Positions 32,188 through 41,691 are shown, counted from the stretch's first letter. The stretch is DNA of 64,000 nt from CBDBBY01 sp965203795 (GCA_965203795.1 OZ241915.1:1984001-2048000); one strand, 5' to 3'. The notes: generated by a model not told the origin, from the letters alone. Translations and numbers: made by a program.

Positions 32188-33489
32188 ATGACGGCAGTCC
32201 GGTTCGTGAACGCAAGGCTCGTGGACCCTGCGGCCGGTACCGTTTCCAAAGGCTCCCTTTCGGTGGAGGGAGGCCGGATAGCCGCGGTCGGCCAAGCGGC
32301 CGAAGCAGCGGGCGCTGCCGAAGCCATCGATTGCGGCGGGCATGTCCTTGCGCCAGGCATCGTGGATATCGGCGCGAAGATCGGCGAGCCGGGCGAGAGG
32401 CACAAGGAGAGCTTCCGAACAGCCGGGCTGGCCGCCGCCGCAGGCGGCGTCACCACGATCGTGACGCGCCCGGACACGATCCCGGCGATCGACAATCCCG
32501 AAACGCTGGAATTCTTCACGAGGCGGGCGCAGGCCGCGACGCCCGTGCGGGTCAAGCCGATGGCGACGCTGACTCGGGCGCGCGAAGGCCGGCGCATCAC
32601 CGAGATCGGCCTGCTTCGGGACGGCGGCGCCGCGGCGTTCTCCGATTGCGACGCCTACGTGGAGGATGCGCGAGTCATGCTGAGGTGCCTTGCTTACTGC
32701 CGGCAGCACGGCGCGCTGGTGGTCGGCCATCCGCAGGAGCCTTCCCTTTCGCGCGGAGCCTCCGCCACCTCCGGGAAATTCGCGTCGCTGAAAGGGATTC
32801 CTTCGGTTCCCGCGATGGCGGAGCGAATCGGGCTTGAGCGCGATGTCGCGCTGGCGGAGCTGTCCGGCGCCAGCTACCATGCGGACCAGGTTTCCACGCG
32901 GCAAGGCCTCGAAGTCCTCGAGGCCGCCAGATCCAAGGGCCTTGACGTCTCGGCGGGCGTGTCGATCCACCATTTGACGCTGAACGAGTTCGACGTCGCC
33001 GACTACCGCACCTTTTTCAAGATCAAGCCGCCCTTGAGGTCGGAGGACGACCGCAAGGCCGCGGTCGCCGCGGTCGCGAGCGGCCTGATTTCGGTGATCT
33101 CCTCCATGCACACGCCGCAGGACGAGGAATCGAAGCGCCTCCCGTTCGCGGAGGCGGCAAGCGGAGCCGTCGCGCTGGAAACCATGCTTCCCGCCGCGCT
33201 GCGGATCCACCATTCAGGCGAGGTCGACCTTCCTACGCTGTTCAGGGCGCTTTCGCTGAACCCTTCCAGCCGGCTCGGGCTGGATTCGGGCCGACTTGAG
33301 CCGGGCGCGCCCGCGGATCTGGTGCTTTTCGACCCGGACGTGCCTTATGTGCTTGACCGCTTCGCGCTTCTATCGAAATGCAAGAACACGCCTTTCGACG
33401 GGCAGCGCGTCCAAGGAAGGGTATTGATGACAATCGTCGGCGGCCGAGAGGTCTTCAGGAGCAGAACATGGTCTTCCCCGAATTCGTAA
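32188..33489 (+). CDS. Dihydroorotase-like protein lacking metal ligands (pseudo-DHOase)
   Basis: A 433-aa class I dihydroorotase homologue. The zinc site of active enzymes, D-x-H-x-H after PGxxD, reads GIVDIGAKIGEPGERH, so both His ligands are missing. The later His ligand region reads VVGHPQEPSL, and the catalytic Asp region (TDHAP in active enzymes) reads SSMHTPQDEE. This matches the inactive PyrC-type proteins that bind ATCase as a scaffold in Pseudomonas and similar alphaproteobacterial PyrC-like proteins. The start at 32188 follows ~110 bp after pyrB. A separate active pyrC must exist elsewhere in the genome. Confidence 0.9.
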   Translation: MTAVRFVNARLVDPAAGTVSKGSLSVEGGRIAAVGQAAEAAGAAEAIDCGGHVLAPGIVDIGAKIGEPGERHKESFRTAGLAAAAGGVTTIVTRPDTIPAIDNPETLEFFTRRAQAATPVRVKPMATLTRAREGRRITEIGLLRDGGAAAFSDCDAYVEDARVMLRCLAYCRQHGALVVGHPQEPSLSRGASATSGKFASLKGIPSVPAMAERIGLERDVALAELSGASYHADQVSTRQGLEVLEAARSKGLDVSAGVSIHHLTLNEFDVADYRTFFKIKPPLRSEDDRKAAVAAVASGLISVISSMHTPQDEESKRLPFAEAASGAVALETMLPAALRIHHSGEVDLPTLFRALSLNPSSRLGLDSGRLEPGAPADLVLFDPDVPYVLDRFALLSKCKNTPFDGQRVQGRVLMTIVGGREVFRSRTWSSPNS

Positions 33490-34100
33490 CGCCGCCCGCG
33501 CAGCTGGTGCTGACGGCGGTGCTCTCCTACATGCTTGGCTCCATCCTGTTCGGCCTTCCGATCGCCAGGCTGATGGGGCTCGGCGATCTCAGGTCAATGG
33601 GATCAGGCAACATCGGCACGACGAACGTCCTGCGGACGGGCAACATGTTCGCGGCGATGGCCACGCTGCTGCTGGATGCCGGAAAGGGCGCGGTCGCGGT
33701 GCTGGCCGCGTCGGCCATTCTGGGCGACGACGCGGCGCAAGTGGCAGGCGTCTCGGCCATTCTGGGCCACGTGTTTCCAGTCTGGCTGCGCTTCAAAGGC
33801 GGCAAAGGCGTCGCGACGTTCGTCGGCGTGACGCTCGCGCTTTCGTTTCCGGCCGGCGTGGCGGTCTGCGCGACCTGGCTGTGCTTCGCCGGGGCGAGCC
33901 GGATGGGATCGGTGGGATCGCTGGCCGGCGCGCTGCTGGCGCCGGTCTGGTTCTGGCTCACCGGCGGCACGACCGCCGTTCTGGCGACGGCCATCATGGC
34001 ATTGCTGGTCTGGATCCGCCACGCGGACAACATCGGCCGCTTGGCGAAAGGGAAGGAGCCGCGGATGACGCGGGTCACCAAGCTGACCAACAGCGGCTGA
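33468..34100 (+). CDS. plsY: Acyl-phosphate:glycerol-3-phosphate acyltransferase
   Basis: A 210-aa polytopic membrane protein. Conserved motifs are GSILFGLPIARLMGLGDLRS, SGNIGTTNVLRTGN, VFPVWLRFKGGKGVAT and IRHADNIGRL. PlsY transfers the acyl group from acyl phosphate to glycerol-3-phosphate, the first step of phospholipid synthesis. The ATG at 33468 follows AGGAG by 5 bp and overlaps the pseudo-dihydroorotase by 22 bp. The pyrB-pyrC-plsY order is recurrent in alphaproteobacteria. Confidence 0.95.
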   Translation: MVFPEFVTPPAQLVLTAVLSYMLGSILFGLPIARLMGLGDLRSMGSGNIGTTNVLRTGNMFAAMATLLLDAGKGAVAVLAASAILGDDAAQVAGVSAILGHVFPVWLRFKGGKGVATFVGVTLALSFPAGVAVCATWLCFAGASRMGSVGSLAGALLAPVWFWLTGGTTAVLATAIMALLVWIRHADNIGRLAKGKEPRMTRVTKLTNSG

Positions 34101-34152
34101 TCTTGGAGACTTCGGCAAACACGCCGCTGTAGGCGGACTCCCTGCGCCGAAC

Positions 34153-35748
34153 TCAGCGGCCTGCGCACCGCGCGAGCACCTCGGCAGGCGAACCGCCTTC
34201 CGAATCGGTCCAAGCCACGAACTGATCCGGCCTCACCAGCACGAGTTCCGATTCGTAGAAGCGCCGCGCCATCGGCGAGCGGTCTTCGACGATGGTCAGC
34301 GGAATGCCGCTTTCGGCTGCGGACTTCCGGAATTCGTCCGCGACGCCGGGCCGCGCGCCGAAGCGGAACAGCGTAAATCCCTGGCCCAGCGCCTCGTACG
34401 CGTTCCGCCCGTCGGAGAGCGTCGAAGGGGTCAGGTGGTGGCCCGGCCGCGCGGCGTTCGAATGCCGCCCGACCGCGCCGCTGCGGCCGTTCTCCGGGCC
34501 ATGGACGATCGGCGATCCGCAATAGTTCGGCACGAAGCCTGTCACCTCGGATTCGGATTGGGAACTCCGTTCCGCCCATGCACGCTCGAATTCCGCGCGA
34601 TCCCTGCCCGGGTCGTACCTTCTCAAGAACGCCCGATCATTCTCTATCGCTGCTTCGATGAAGCTGGACGCCGTGGACATGTACACCGGCCTGCGCTCGT
34701 CGTTGTGCGAGTCCAGCAGCCTGTTTCCGCCCCATCCCGACAGCACGGCCTCGAGCTTCCAGCCGAGATTGCGCGCATCCTCGAAGCCGGTGTTGATTCC
34801 GTACGCGCCGTACGGCGGATGGCTGTGGGCCGCGTCGCCGGCGACGAAGAACCGCCCCGAACGGTACCGGCTGGCGGTCGAGAACCGGAGGTTCCAGAAT
34901 CCCACATGATCGATTTCCGCTTCGAACGCGCGGCCGACGGCGGCGTGCAGTAGGCTCTTGAAGTCGAAGCTGTCCTTGTCGGTTCCCGGCGGAACCGGGC
35001 AATGGAAGAACCACGTCGTTCCGAGGTCTACCCGCCCCAGGAACCTCCAGTAGCCATCGAGCTCGGGATCAAGGGCGCAGAAGAAGCTTGTCCCGGGATA
35101 CCGCTCAAGCAGCCCGTGCAGCTCCGTTGATCTGAACACGAGAAGCGCCATCAGCCTTCCGTGGTCGGCAACCTCCTCGGCGATGCCCGCGGCATCCCGG
35201 ACCATCGAATGACTGCCGTCGCACCCGACGGCATAGTCCGCGCGGATGTCGATGGCTGATCCGTCCCGCAACGACGCCCGCACCAATGCGGCGTCGCCGA
35301 GATCCTCCGCATGAACGGCTTCCCAGCCTTCGAGCAGTCGGATCCGGCCAATTTCCTTGGCCCGCTCCCGGAGCACGGCCTCGGTCGCGTACTGCGGAAG
35401 CCTTTCGTTGTCCGCATAGTAGTACTGCCCGACCGCGTCGCGCCGCAGCCACTCGTAGCTGTAGCCGCTCAGCAGGCTTCCGTAGCAATTGACCCCTTTG
35501 CTTCCGAATTCCCGCGGAATGATCCTTTGCGCCCTCAGCCGGCTTTCCGCGCCCCAGAAATGGAAGTGCTCCATCGTCCTCTGCGTGAGGTTCTGGCCCT
35601 TCGGGATACTCGACGGCTTGTCGCGCCTTTCGATCACGGCGACATCGACGCCGCGGAGGCCCAGTTCGATGGCGAGGCCGAGCCCGACAGGGCCGCCGCC
35701 CACCACAACGACATCCGCGCGCCTGGCGTCGATCCCCGGTTTGCTCAC
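34153..35748 (-). CDS. Class A FAD-dependent aromatic monooxygenase
   Basis: A 531-aa flavoprotein. Motifs: the FAD dinucleotide-binding VVVVGGGPVGLGLAIELGLR near the N-terminus, YAVGCDGSHSMVR (DG motif) and GRFFVAGDAAHSHPPYGAYG (GD motif). The C-terminal ~130 residues form a thioredoxin-like domain found in phenol-hydroxylase-type members. It probably hydroxylates a phenolic or heteroaromatic substrate with NAD(P)H and O2. Neighbours give no pathway context: plsY and gshA. Confidence 0.9.
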   Translation of the reverse strand: MSKPGIDARRADVVVVGGGPVGLGLAIELGLRGVDVAVIERRDKPSSIPKGQNLTQRTMEHFHFWGAESRLRAQRIIPREFGSKGVNCYGSLLSGYSYEWLRRDAVGQYYYADNERLPQYATEAVLRERAKEIGRIRLLEGWEAVHAEDLGDAALVRASLRDGSAIDIRADYAVGCDGSHSMVRDAAGIAEEVADHGRLMALLVFRSTELHGLLERYPGTSFFCALDPELDGYWRFLGRVDLGTTWFFHCPVPPGTDKDSFDFKSLLHAAVGRAFEAEIDHVGFWNLRFSTASRYRSGRFFVAGDAAHSHPPYGAYGINTGFEDARNLGWKLEAVLSGWGGNRLLDSHNDERRPVYMSTASSFIEAAIENDRAFLRRYDPGRDRAEFERAWAERSSQSESEVTGFVPNYCGSPIVHGPENGRSGAVGRHSNAARPGHHLTPSTLSDGRNAYEALGQGFTLFRFGARPGVADEFRKSAAESGIPLTIVEDRSPMARRFYESELVLVRPDQFVAWTDSEGGSPAEVLARCAGR

Positions 35749-35827
35749 TTCCGCTGCGTCTCCTGCTTAACCGACGCGCCCGCTGCCCCGCCGACGGGAT
35801 GGTCCGAGCCGAATCGTTGCCGATCCG

Positions 35828-37198
35828 CTAATAGCAATACTCGTCGTAAATCCGCCCCAAATCCCCGTTCCATTCCGTCGCGTTCTTCGCCAGCAGTTCC
35901 TCTGCCGGCGAGCGCCCCGACTCGACGATGCTCTTAAGGTCATTGAGGAAGTGCGTCTCGTCGGGAACGAGTCCGCCGGAACCCGCGCGCCCGCGGCGCC
36001 TGAGGCCCGCCTCGGCAAGTTCGAGCGAACGCTCGGCAAGCTCCTGAATCGAAATCCCCGCGAAGCGGCCCTTCAGACCGTGCTCGGCCGCAGCGACCCG
36101 CAGCCCCTCGCGCTCCTCGGCACTGAAGCCTTTCACCAGGTCCCAGGCCGTATCAAGGGAATCCTGTTCGTAGAGGATGCCGACCCAATAGGCGGGCAGC
36201 GCGCACAGCCGCCGCCACGGCCCGCCGTCGGCGCCGCGCACCTCGATGAACCGCTTGATCCGCGCCTCCGGGAAAATCGTCGTAAGGTGGTCGGCCCAGT
36301 CGGAAACCCTCGGCAGCTCGCCCGGAAGGGCGGGCAGCCGCCCCGCGAGGAAATCCCTGAACGACTGGCCGAGGGCGTCCACGTAGTGTCCGTCCCGGTA
36401 GACGAAATACATCGGAACGCCCAGCGCGTAGTCCGTCCAGGCCTCGAATCCGAACCCCTCTTCGAACACAAACGGGAGCATGCCCGTCCGGTCCGGGTCC
36501 ACGTCCCGCCAGACGCGTCCTCTCCAGCTCATCTGGCCGGCCGGACGCCCGTCGATAAACGGCGAATTCGCGAACAGCGCCGTCGCGACCGGCTGCAGCG
36601 CCAACGCGGTCCGCAGCTTCTGCGCCATGTCCCGCTCTGAGCCGAAATCGAGGTTCGCCTGGATCGTGCATGTGCGGTACATCATATCCAAGCCCAGCGA
36701 GCCCACGCGCTTCATGTATTGCGTCATGAGCTTGTACCGGCCCTTCGGCATCATCGGCATTCGCTCGAGCGGCCAGTCCGGCGTCGCGCCGATCCCGACG
36801 AATGCCGCGCCGATTTTGTCCGCGACCGAGCGCACCTCGCGCAGGTGGTCGTTGACCTCGTCGCAGGTCTCGTGAAGCGTCTCCAAGGGCGCGCCGGACA
36901 GCTCCAGCTGTCCGCCCGGCTCCAAGGACACGTTGGCGCGCCCCTTCGAAAGGCCGACGATGTTTCCCACTTCCTCGACCGGGGCCCAGCCGAACTCCCT
37001 GCAAAGCCCCTCAAGCACCGCCTTGATCGAGCAAGGGCCGTCATAGGGCAGCGGCGAGCGGTCGGAGCGCCGGAAGCCGAACTTTTCGTGTTCGGTTCCG
37101 ATCCGCCAATCCTGCTTGGGCTTGCAGCCGCCCTCCAAATACTCGGTCAGCTGCTCAGGCCGCTCGATCACGCTTGCGCCCGACTGTGGAATGGACAT
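35828..37198 (-). CDS. gshA: Glutamate-cysteine ligase (plant/alphaproteobacterial type)
   Basis: A 456-aa GCS2-type ligase. Key segments: WRIGTEHEKFGFRRSD near residue 33, the ISLEPGG-like VSLEPGGQLELSGAPLETLH (substrate/Mg), YMKRVGSLGLDMMYRTCTIQ, and FEEGFGFEAWTDYALGVPMY. It makes gamma-glutamylcysteine, the first step of glutathione synthesis. The length and motifs fit the plant-like family used by alphaproteobacteria, unlike the E. coli type. Together with rsmE upstream it is a common alphaproteobacterial gene pair. Confidence 0.93.
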   Translation of the reverse strand: MSIPQSGASVIERPEQLTEYLEGGCKPKQDWRIGTEHEKFGFRRSDRSPLPYDGPCSIKAVLEGLCREFGWAPVEEVGNIVGLSKGRANVSLEPGGQLELSGAPLETLHETCDEVNDHLREVRSVADKIGAAFVGIGATPDWPLERMPMMPKGRYKLMTQYMKRVGSLGLDMMYRTCTIQANLDFGSERDMAQKLRTALALQPVATALFANSPFIDGRPAGQMSWRGRVWRDVDPDRTGMLPFVFEEGFGFEAWTDYALGVPMYFVYRDGHYVDALGQSFRDFLAGRLPALPGELPRVSDWADHLTTIFPEARIKRFIEVRGADGGPWRRLCALPAYWVGILYEQDSLDTAWDLVKGFSAEEREGLRVAAAEHGLKGRFAGISIQELAERSLELAEAGLRRRGRAGSGGLVPDETHFLNDLKSIVESGRSPAEELLAKNATEWNGDLGRIYDEYCY

Positions 37199-37320
37199 GG
37201 CGTCCGCCTTTTGCGTCCCGCAGACGGCTGCGAACTAGAACCTTCAAGGCGGATTTCGCAAGTCGATAGGCTGCGCGCCGCCACCGCCGGTTCTTGCTCG
37301 CGGCGGAACCCGCCCCGTTG

Positions 37321-38055
37321 CTAAGAGGATTGCCGACTGCGGTGGAGCAGCGCCAATGCAGCAACCACGGCCGTTTCCGCCCGCAGAATTCTGTTCCCCA
37401 AACTCACAAGTTCCGCGGCAGGCAGGCCAGCGAGTGAGTTCCGCTCGCCATCGGCGAACCCGCCCTCGGGCCCTACCAAGACAGCCGCGGGCCCAACGCC
37501 GCTGGCCTCAAACGGCTCGGTGCTGGTCCCGCTGAGTTCTTCGTCGCAAACGAACAGGCGCCTGCCGGAAGGCCATTCCGCCAAAACGTCGTCCAGACGC
37601 GACAGCGGCGCGATTTCCGGAACCGTCAATCCGCCGCACTGTTCCGCGGCCTCGACCGCAATGGCTTCGAGGCGCTTGATCGCGACGCGCTTCGCGTTCG
37701 TCCGCTCGGTCCGGACAGGAACGATTCTGCTGACGCCGAGCTCGGTCGACTTTTCCACCGCGTAGTTCGTCCGGGCCTTCTTGAGCGGCGCGAACAATAG
37801 CCAGACATCCGGCGCATCCACCTGCCGCAAGGTCAATTCAAGGCATGTCAGCGTTTCCGCGAGGACCGAACGCCCTTCGACCCTCGCGAGCCATTCCCCG
37901 TCCTCGCCGTTGAAGGCCAGAATTTCGTCGCCCGGAAGAATGCGCATGACGGACGACAAGTAATGCGATTGGCCGCGCTCCAGCGGAACGCGTTGCCGCG
38001 GACGGAGTGGATGCTTTACATGAAGCCGGATCAAGGAACGCGAACGGCCCGCCAT
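37321..38055 (-). CDS. rsmE: 16S rRNA (uracil-1498-N3)-methyltransferase
   Basis: A 244-aa SPOUT methyltransferase. The N-terminal PUA-like part has HYLSSVMRILPGDEILAFNG. The C-terminal knot contains AVLVGPEGGFADGE and LVSLGNRILRAETAVVAAL, which bind SAM. It methylates U1498 of 16S rRNA. Start at 38055 leaves 11 bp to the divergent ubiA start at 38067; the open frame to 38085 would overlap ubiA. The promoters of both genes must therefore lie inside each other's coding sequence. Confidence 0.93.
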   Translation of the reverse strand: MAGRSRSLIRLHVKHPLRPRQRVPLERGQSHYLSSVMRILPGDEILAFNGEDGEWLARVEGRSVLAETLTCLELTLRQVDAPDVWLLFAPLKKARTNYAVEKSTELGVSRIVPVRTERTNAKRVAIKRLEAIAVEAAEQCGGLTVPEIAPLSRLDDVLAEWPSGRRLFVCDEELSGTSTEPFEASGVGPAAVLVGPEGGFADGERNSLAGLPAAELVSLGNRILRAETAVVAALALLHRSRQSS

Positions 38056-38066
38056 TCCCGGCTTGT

Positions 38067-39041
38067 ATGACCGAAGCCCACTCAAAGGAAGACGACGGCC
38101 GCATCCCGGATTCCGTCCGAGGGAGCTGGGTCGACCGCGCCGCGCCGCCCGGTTTGCGGCCCTATCTCAGGCTTTCGAGGGCGGATCGGCCGATCGGCAC
38201 ATGGCTCCTCCTGCTTCCCTGCTGGTGGGGGCTGATTCTGTCCGCGGCGGCAGGACCGCAAGGGCTGCGGCTGGCGGACGCGTGGGTGTTCGTCGGTTGC
38301 GCGGCGGGCGCCGCGCTCATGCGGGGAGCCGGGTGCACTTGGAACGACATATCCGACAGAAGACTTGACGCGAAGGTCGAGCGCACCCGCGCGCGCCCCA
38401 TTCCGGCAGGGCATGTCCCGGTTCCCCTCGCGCTTCTATGGATGGGCGGGCAAGCGCTGGCGGCTCTCTGCATCCTGCTCACCTTCAACCAAGCGGCGAT
38501 TCTGCTTGGAATCATCTCCCTCCTGCCCGTTGCCGTTTATCCGTTCGCGAAACGGTTCACCTGGTGGCCGCAAGTGTTCCTAGGCATCGCATTCAACTGG
38601 GGAGCGCTGCTGGCTTGGGCTGCGCAGTCGGGATCGTTGGCGCTGCCCGCGTTCTTGCTGTACGCGGCGGGGATGCTCTGGACGCTGTTCTACGACACGA
38701 TATACGCGTACCAGGACATTGAGGACGACGCCTTGATCGGCATCAAGTCGACCGCGAGGAAATTCGGAAATCGGCCGTTGCCGTGGCTGGCAGGATTTGC
38801 CGCCGGTTCGACCGCGCTGATGATGGCCGCCATTCTTGCGGCGATGCCTTCCGGCTCGACCGTTGCCCTAGCGGCCGCATTGGCGGGGGCCGCGCTCTTC
38901 GGCGCGCATCTCGCATGGCAGATGGCGCGGCTTGACATCGCCGATCGGCGCAATTGCCTTCTGCTGTTCCGGGCGAACCGGAACGCGGGCCTGATGCCGG
39001 TCGTCTGCTTCTTCGCTGCGGCAATCGCGCAATGGACCTGA
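38067..39041 (+). CDS. ubiA: 4-hydroxybenzoate polyprenyltransferase
   Basis: A 324-aa integral membrane prenyltransferase with about nine hydrophobic segments. The two Asp-rich metal motifs are NDISDRRLDAKVERTRARPI and YDTIYAYQDIEDDALIGIKS. It transfers the polyprenyl chain to 4-hydroxybenzoate in ubiquinone synthesis. The N-terminal ~35 residues are hydrophilic. Its stop overlaps the start of the downstream OmpA-like gene by 10 bp (ATGGACCTGA), indicating coupling. Confidence 0.93.
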   Translation: MTEAHSKEDDGRIPDSVRGSWVDRAAPPGLRPYLRLSRADRPIGTWLLLLPCWWGLILSAAAGPQGLRLADAWVFVGCAAGAALMRGAGCTWNDISDRRLDAKVERTRARPIPAGHVPVPLALLWMGGQALAALCILLTFNQAAILLGIISLLPVAVYPFAKRFTWWPQVFLGIAFNWGALLAWAAQSGSLALPAFLLYAAGMLWTLFYDTIYAYQDIEDDALIGIKSTARKFGNRPLPWLAGFAAGSTALMMAAILAAMPSGSTVALAAALAGAALFGAHLAWQMARLDIADRRNCLLLFRANRNAGLMPVVCFFAAAIAQWT

Positions 39042-40873
39042 CCGCCGCCGCTCTGGCGCCACTTGCCGTCAAGCATTTCCGGGCGCTGGCTTTTCTCGGC
39101 GCCGCCGTTCTGGCGTTCCTGCTGGGCCTGTCCGCGAACGCGATCGTCGAAACCCGGCTGGGCGGAATCGCGAATGCCGCGATATCGGAGTCGGGCGAGA
39201 CCTGGCCGGAGTCGGAGCCGGACGGATTCGTCGTGGAGCTTCGTGGAATCGCGCCGGACCCGGAACGGCGCCTCGCTGCGCTCGCCGCCGTTTCCGATGC
39301 GGTCGGCGCCCACCGGGTTGTCGACCGCATGATCGCGGCGCGGCCGCCCGAACCGCGCTGGTCCGGCGCGTCGTTCCGCGTGCTTCAGCGCGGCGGCCGC
39401 ACCTTGGTTTCGGGCGCGTTCCCGGATGCCGAGTCCCGGGACGCGCTGCTCGCGGCGCTGGAAAGCGCGGAGACTGCCGTGCGGATCGCCGATCACTCGC
39501 TCGTTTCCGGCAAGCGGGCGGCAGCTGAATGGCCCGCGGCCTTGAATTTGGCGCTGGAGGTGCTTCGGATGCGGCCCGAAGCGGACATGGCGTTTTCGGA
39601 CGGCGTGCTTGAGATCTCGCTCGCCGTCGATTCGGAGAATTCGGACCAAGGCATCGCGGCCGAAATCAATCGGCTGAAGCCGGCTGACCTGCGTGTCGAA
39701 CTCTCAGCGCCGTCGCCCCTTCCGCTGGTCTTGCCTTATTCGCTCGAATTCGAATCGTCGGGCGGCACCGCGCGCATGCCGGTATGCCACGCCGAGACGG
39801 AAGCCGACCGCGAGCGGATCATCGCGGCGGCGCGATCAGTCGGAGCGGCCGAACCTGTCGAATGCCTCGTCGGATTGGGCGCGCCGGATTCGAATTGGGC
39901 GGAAACAATGGCCGCCGCGATTCGCGCGGCGGCAAGCCTCGATGGCGCGGAGCTGTCGGCTTCGGGACCTGAAATCGCGCTCGCGGGCAAGCCGGGCCTG
40001 CCGCCCGCGCTGTTCCGGCAGGCGGCCGACCAGCTTTCCGAGACAGCCGTCGGCTCCTTCAAGCTGACGTTCGTGCCGCCTCCGGAGAGCGCCAAGGAGT
40101 ATCCGGGGGTTGCTTTCACGGCGGCGAAGTCCGAATCGGGCGCAATTGCGATCTCCGGGAACCTAGAAGACAAATCCGCCCGAAGTTTCGTCAATCGAAT
40201 GGCCAAGGCCGTGTTCCAGACGAGCGACATGCGCGACAGCACCCGCGCGGACAGGGCTGTGCCCGAAAGCTGGACCGGCCGCGTCGTGGCAGGAATGGAA
40301 GCCCTGGCAATGCTCGACCACGGCTCGCTTTCGCTCACTCCGGATCGTTCCGAGCTAGCTGGATCCTCGGGGGAGCGGGACAAAATCAAGGACGCCGGCT
40401 CGCAGATCGCCGCCATCGGTCTGCCCTACGAATTGCGAATAGAGTTCGACCCGTCATTGCTGCTGGGCGCGCGGTCGCCAACCCCCGAGGAATGCATATC
40501 GGCGGTTTACGATGCGCAGAAGAGCCGGAAAATCTCGTTCCAGCCGGGTTCGGAGCAGGTCACGTCCGAGACCGTACCCGTTCTGAACGCCATTGCCGAG
40601 GTGCTTGCGGACTGCCCTCGAGCCGTTATCGAGATCGCCGGGCACACCGACAGCCAAGGCGGAGAGGAAATGAACCTTCGGCTTAGCTCCAAGCGCGCGA
40701 GGGCGGTGCTTGAGCAGCTGGCCTTTCGAGGCGCTTGGTTCGGCAATCTCACAGCGCGGGGCTACGGCGAATCCAGGCCGATTGCAGACAACGGCACGGA
40801 CGAAGGCCGCGAACGGAACCGCCGCATCGAATTCCGACTCTTGGAGCGGCACGGAGAAGGGACTCCCGAATGA
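39032..40873 (+). CDS. Inner-membrane-anchored OmpA/BON-like protein
   Basis: A 613-aa protein. One N-terminal hydrophobic segment (FRALAFLGAAVLAFLLGLSA) is probably a membrane anchor or uncleaved signal. Residues ~55-440 consist of repeated alpha/beta units resembling BON domains. The C-terminal OmpA domain reads ISFQPGSEQVTSE, VIEIAGHTDSQGGEEMNLRL and GYGESRPIADNGTDEGRERN, i.e. a peptidoglycan-binding site. Coupled to ubiA and followed by a small coiled-coil membrane protein. It probably links envelope layers; the precise role is unknown. Confidence 0.85.
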   Translation: MDLTAAALAPLAVKHFRALAFLGAAVLAFLLGLSANAIVETRLGGIANAAISESGETWPESEPDGFVVELRGIAPDPERRLAALAAVSDAVGAHRVVDRMIAARPPEPRWSGASFRVLQRGGRTLVSGAFPDAESRDALLAALESAETAVRIADHSLVSGKRAAAEWPAALNLALEVLRMRPEADMAFSDGVLEISLAVDSENSDQGIAAEINRLKPADLRVELSAPSPLPLVLPYSLEFESSGGTARMPVCHAETEADRERIIAAARSVGAAEPVECLVGLGAPDSNWAETMAAAIRAAASLDGAELSASGPEIALAGKPGLPPALFRQAADQLSETAVGSFKLTFVPPPESAKEYPGVAFTAAKSESGAIAISGNLEDKSARSFVNRMAKAVFQTSDMRDSTRADRAVPESWTGRVVAGMEALAMLDHGSLSLTPDRSELAGSSGERDKIKDAGSQIAAIGLPYELRIEFDPSLLLGARSPTPEECISAVYDAQKSRKISFQPGSEQVTSETVPVLNAIAEVLADCPRAVIEIAGHTDSQGGEEMNLRLSSKRARAVLEQLAFRGAWFGNLTARGYGESRPIADNGTDEGRERNRRIEFRLLERHGEGTPE

Positions 40874-40895
40874 CGTCAGCCAAGCGAGGCGGGCA

Positions 40896-41210
40896 ATGAG
40901 CGGAATGGAAGTAACGATGACAGCCGCGGTGACGGTGTTCGCGTCGTTTTGCCTCGGCTGGGCCGCCTGCTGGGTCCATCACAGAATCACTCGCGGGTCG
41001 CCGGGGGACGCGGACGAGATGGCGAAGCTGCACGAGGAGCTTCTGATCGCCGAACGAACCATCGAGCAAACCAGGACGGATGCGGAGGAAGAGCTTGCGC
41101 GCGCAGCGGCGGAGGGTGCCGAGAGCGCACAGAAATACCGCGAATTGCTGGACAGGTACCGGGAGGCGCAGGACGAGAACTACGAGCTGCGCACCCGCAT
41201 AGGAACGTAG
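40896..41210 (+). CDS. Small single-pass membrane protein with coiled coil
   Basis: A 104-aa protein. It has one hydrophobic segment at residues 10-28 (AVTVFASFCLGWAACWVHH), followed by an acidic, heptad-like helix (MAKLHEELLIAERTIEQTRT and KYRELLDRYREAQDENYE). I do not recognise the family. ATG at 40896 is preceded by AGGCGGGC, and an alternative ATG is 3 residues on. It lies 22 bp after the OmpA-like gene and is probably its partner in the envelope. Confidence 0.7.
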   Translation: MSGMEVTMTAAVTVFASFCLGWAACWVHHRITRGSPGDADEMAKLHEELLIAERTIEQTRTDAEEELARAAAEGAESAQKYRELLDRYREAQDENYELRTRIGT

Positions 41211-41226
41211 AGGCCGACGCCAAGAG

Positions 41227-41691
41227 TCAACCGGAAGCGCTTGGTTCCTGCCACCTCCGCATCGCGTCGCTGTCCTCCGCGCGCGCGTCCACCCAGCTCG
41301 ACCGGTCGCTGAAAAGCTCCTTCTTCCAAAACGGCGCTTCCGATTTGAGGAAGTCCATCAGGAATTCAGCCGACTTGAAGGCCGCGCCCCGGTGCCGAGA
41401 CAGCGTCGCGACAAGAACGATCGTCTCGCCCGGCAGCATCGTGCCGTGCCGGTGCACGACCAGCAGGTCGGCGATCGGCCAGCGTTCAAGCGCCTGCTCC
41501 GCGATTTGCCGGATCGCCTTCTCCGTCATTCCCGGATAGTGCTCGATGACCAAGGACTGCAGGCCCGAACCGGGCGCAGACCTGACCATTCCGGAAAAGC
41601 TCGCCAATGCGCCCATGTCGGTGCGCCCGGACGCGAATGCCGCAAGCTCCCGTCCGGGATCGATCGGGTCGGCTTGGACCCGAATCTGCAG
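41227..41691 (-). CDS. moaE: Molybdopterin synthase catalytic subunit, CTG or ATT start
   Basis: A 154-aa enzyme if read from CTG at 41691. The family N-terminus IRVQADPIDPGRELAAFASG lies upstream of the first ATG (41616), so a shorter ATG start would remove essential residues. An in-frame TGA limits extension upstream. GGAGG at 41699-41703 (within the moaD end) is spaced 5 nt from CTG and 11 nt from the ATT of the IRVQ codon; no ATG, GTG or TTG is available. Motifs: LASFSGMVRS, LVIEHYPGMTEKAI, VVHRHGTMLPGE and FKSEAPFWKKE with the catalytic Lys pair. It converts precursor Z to molybdopterin with MoaD. Confidence 0.85.
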   Translation of the reverse strand: MQIRVQADPIDPGRELAAFASGRTDMGALASFSGMVRSAPGSGLQSLVIEHYPGMTEKAIRQIAEQALERWPIADLLVVHRHGTMLPGETIVLVATLSRHRGAAFKSAEFLMDFLKSEAPFWKKELFSDRSSWVDARAEDSDAMRRWQEPSASG

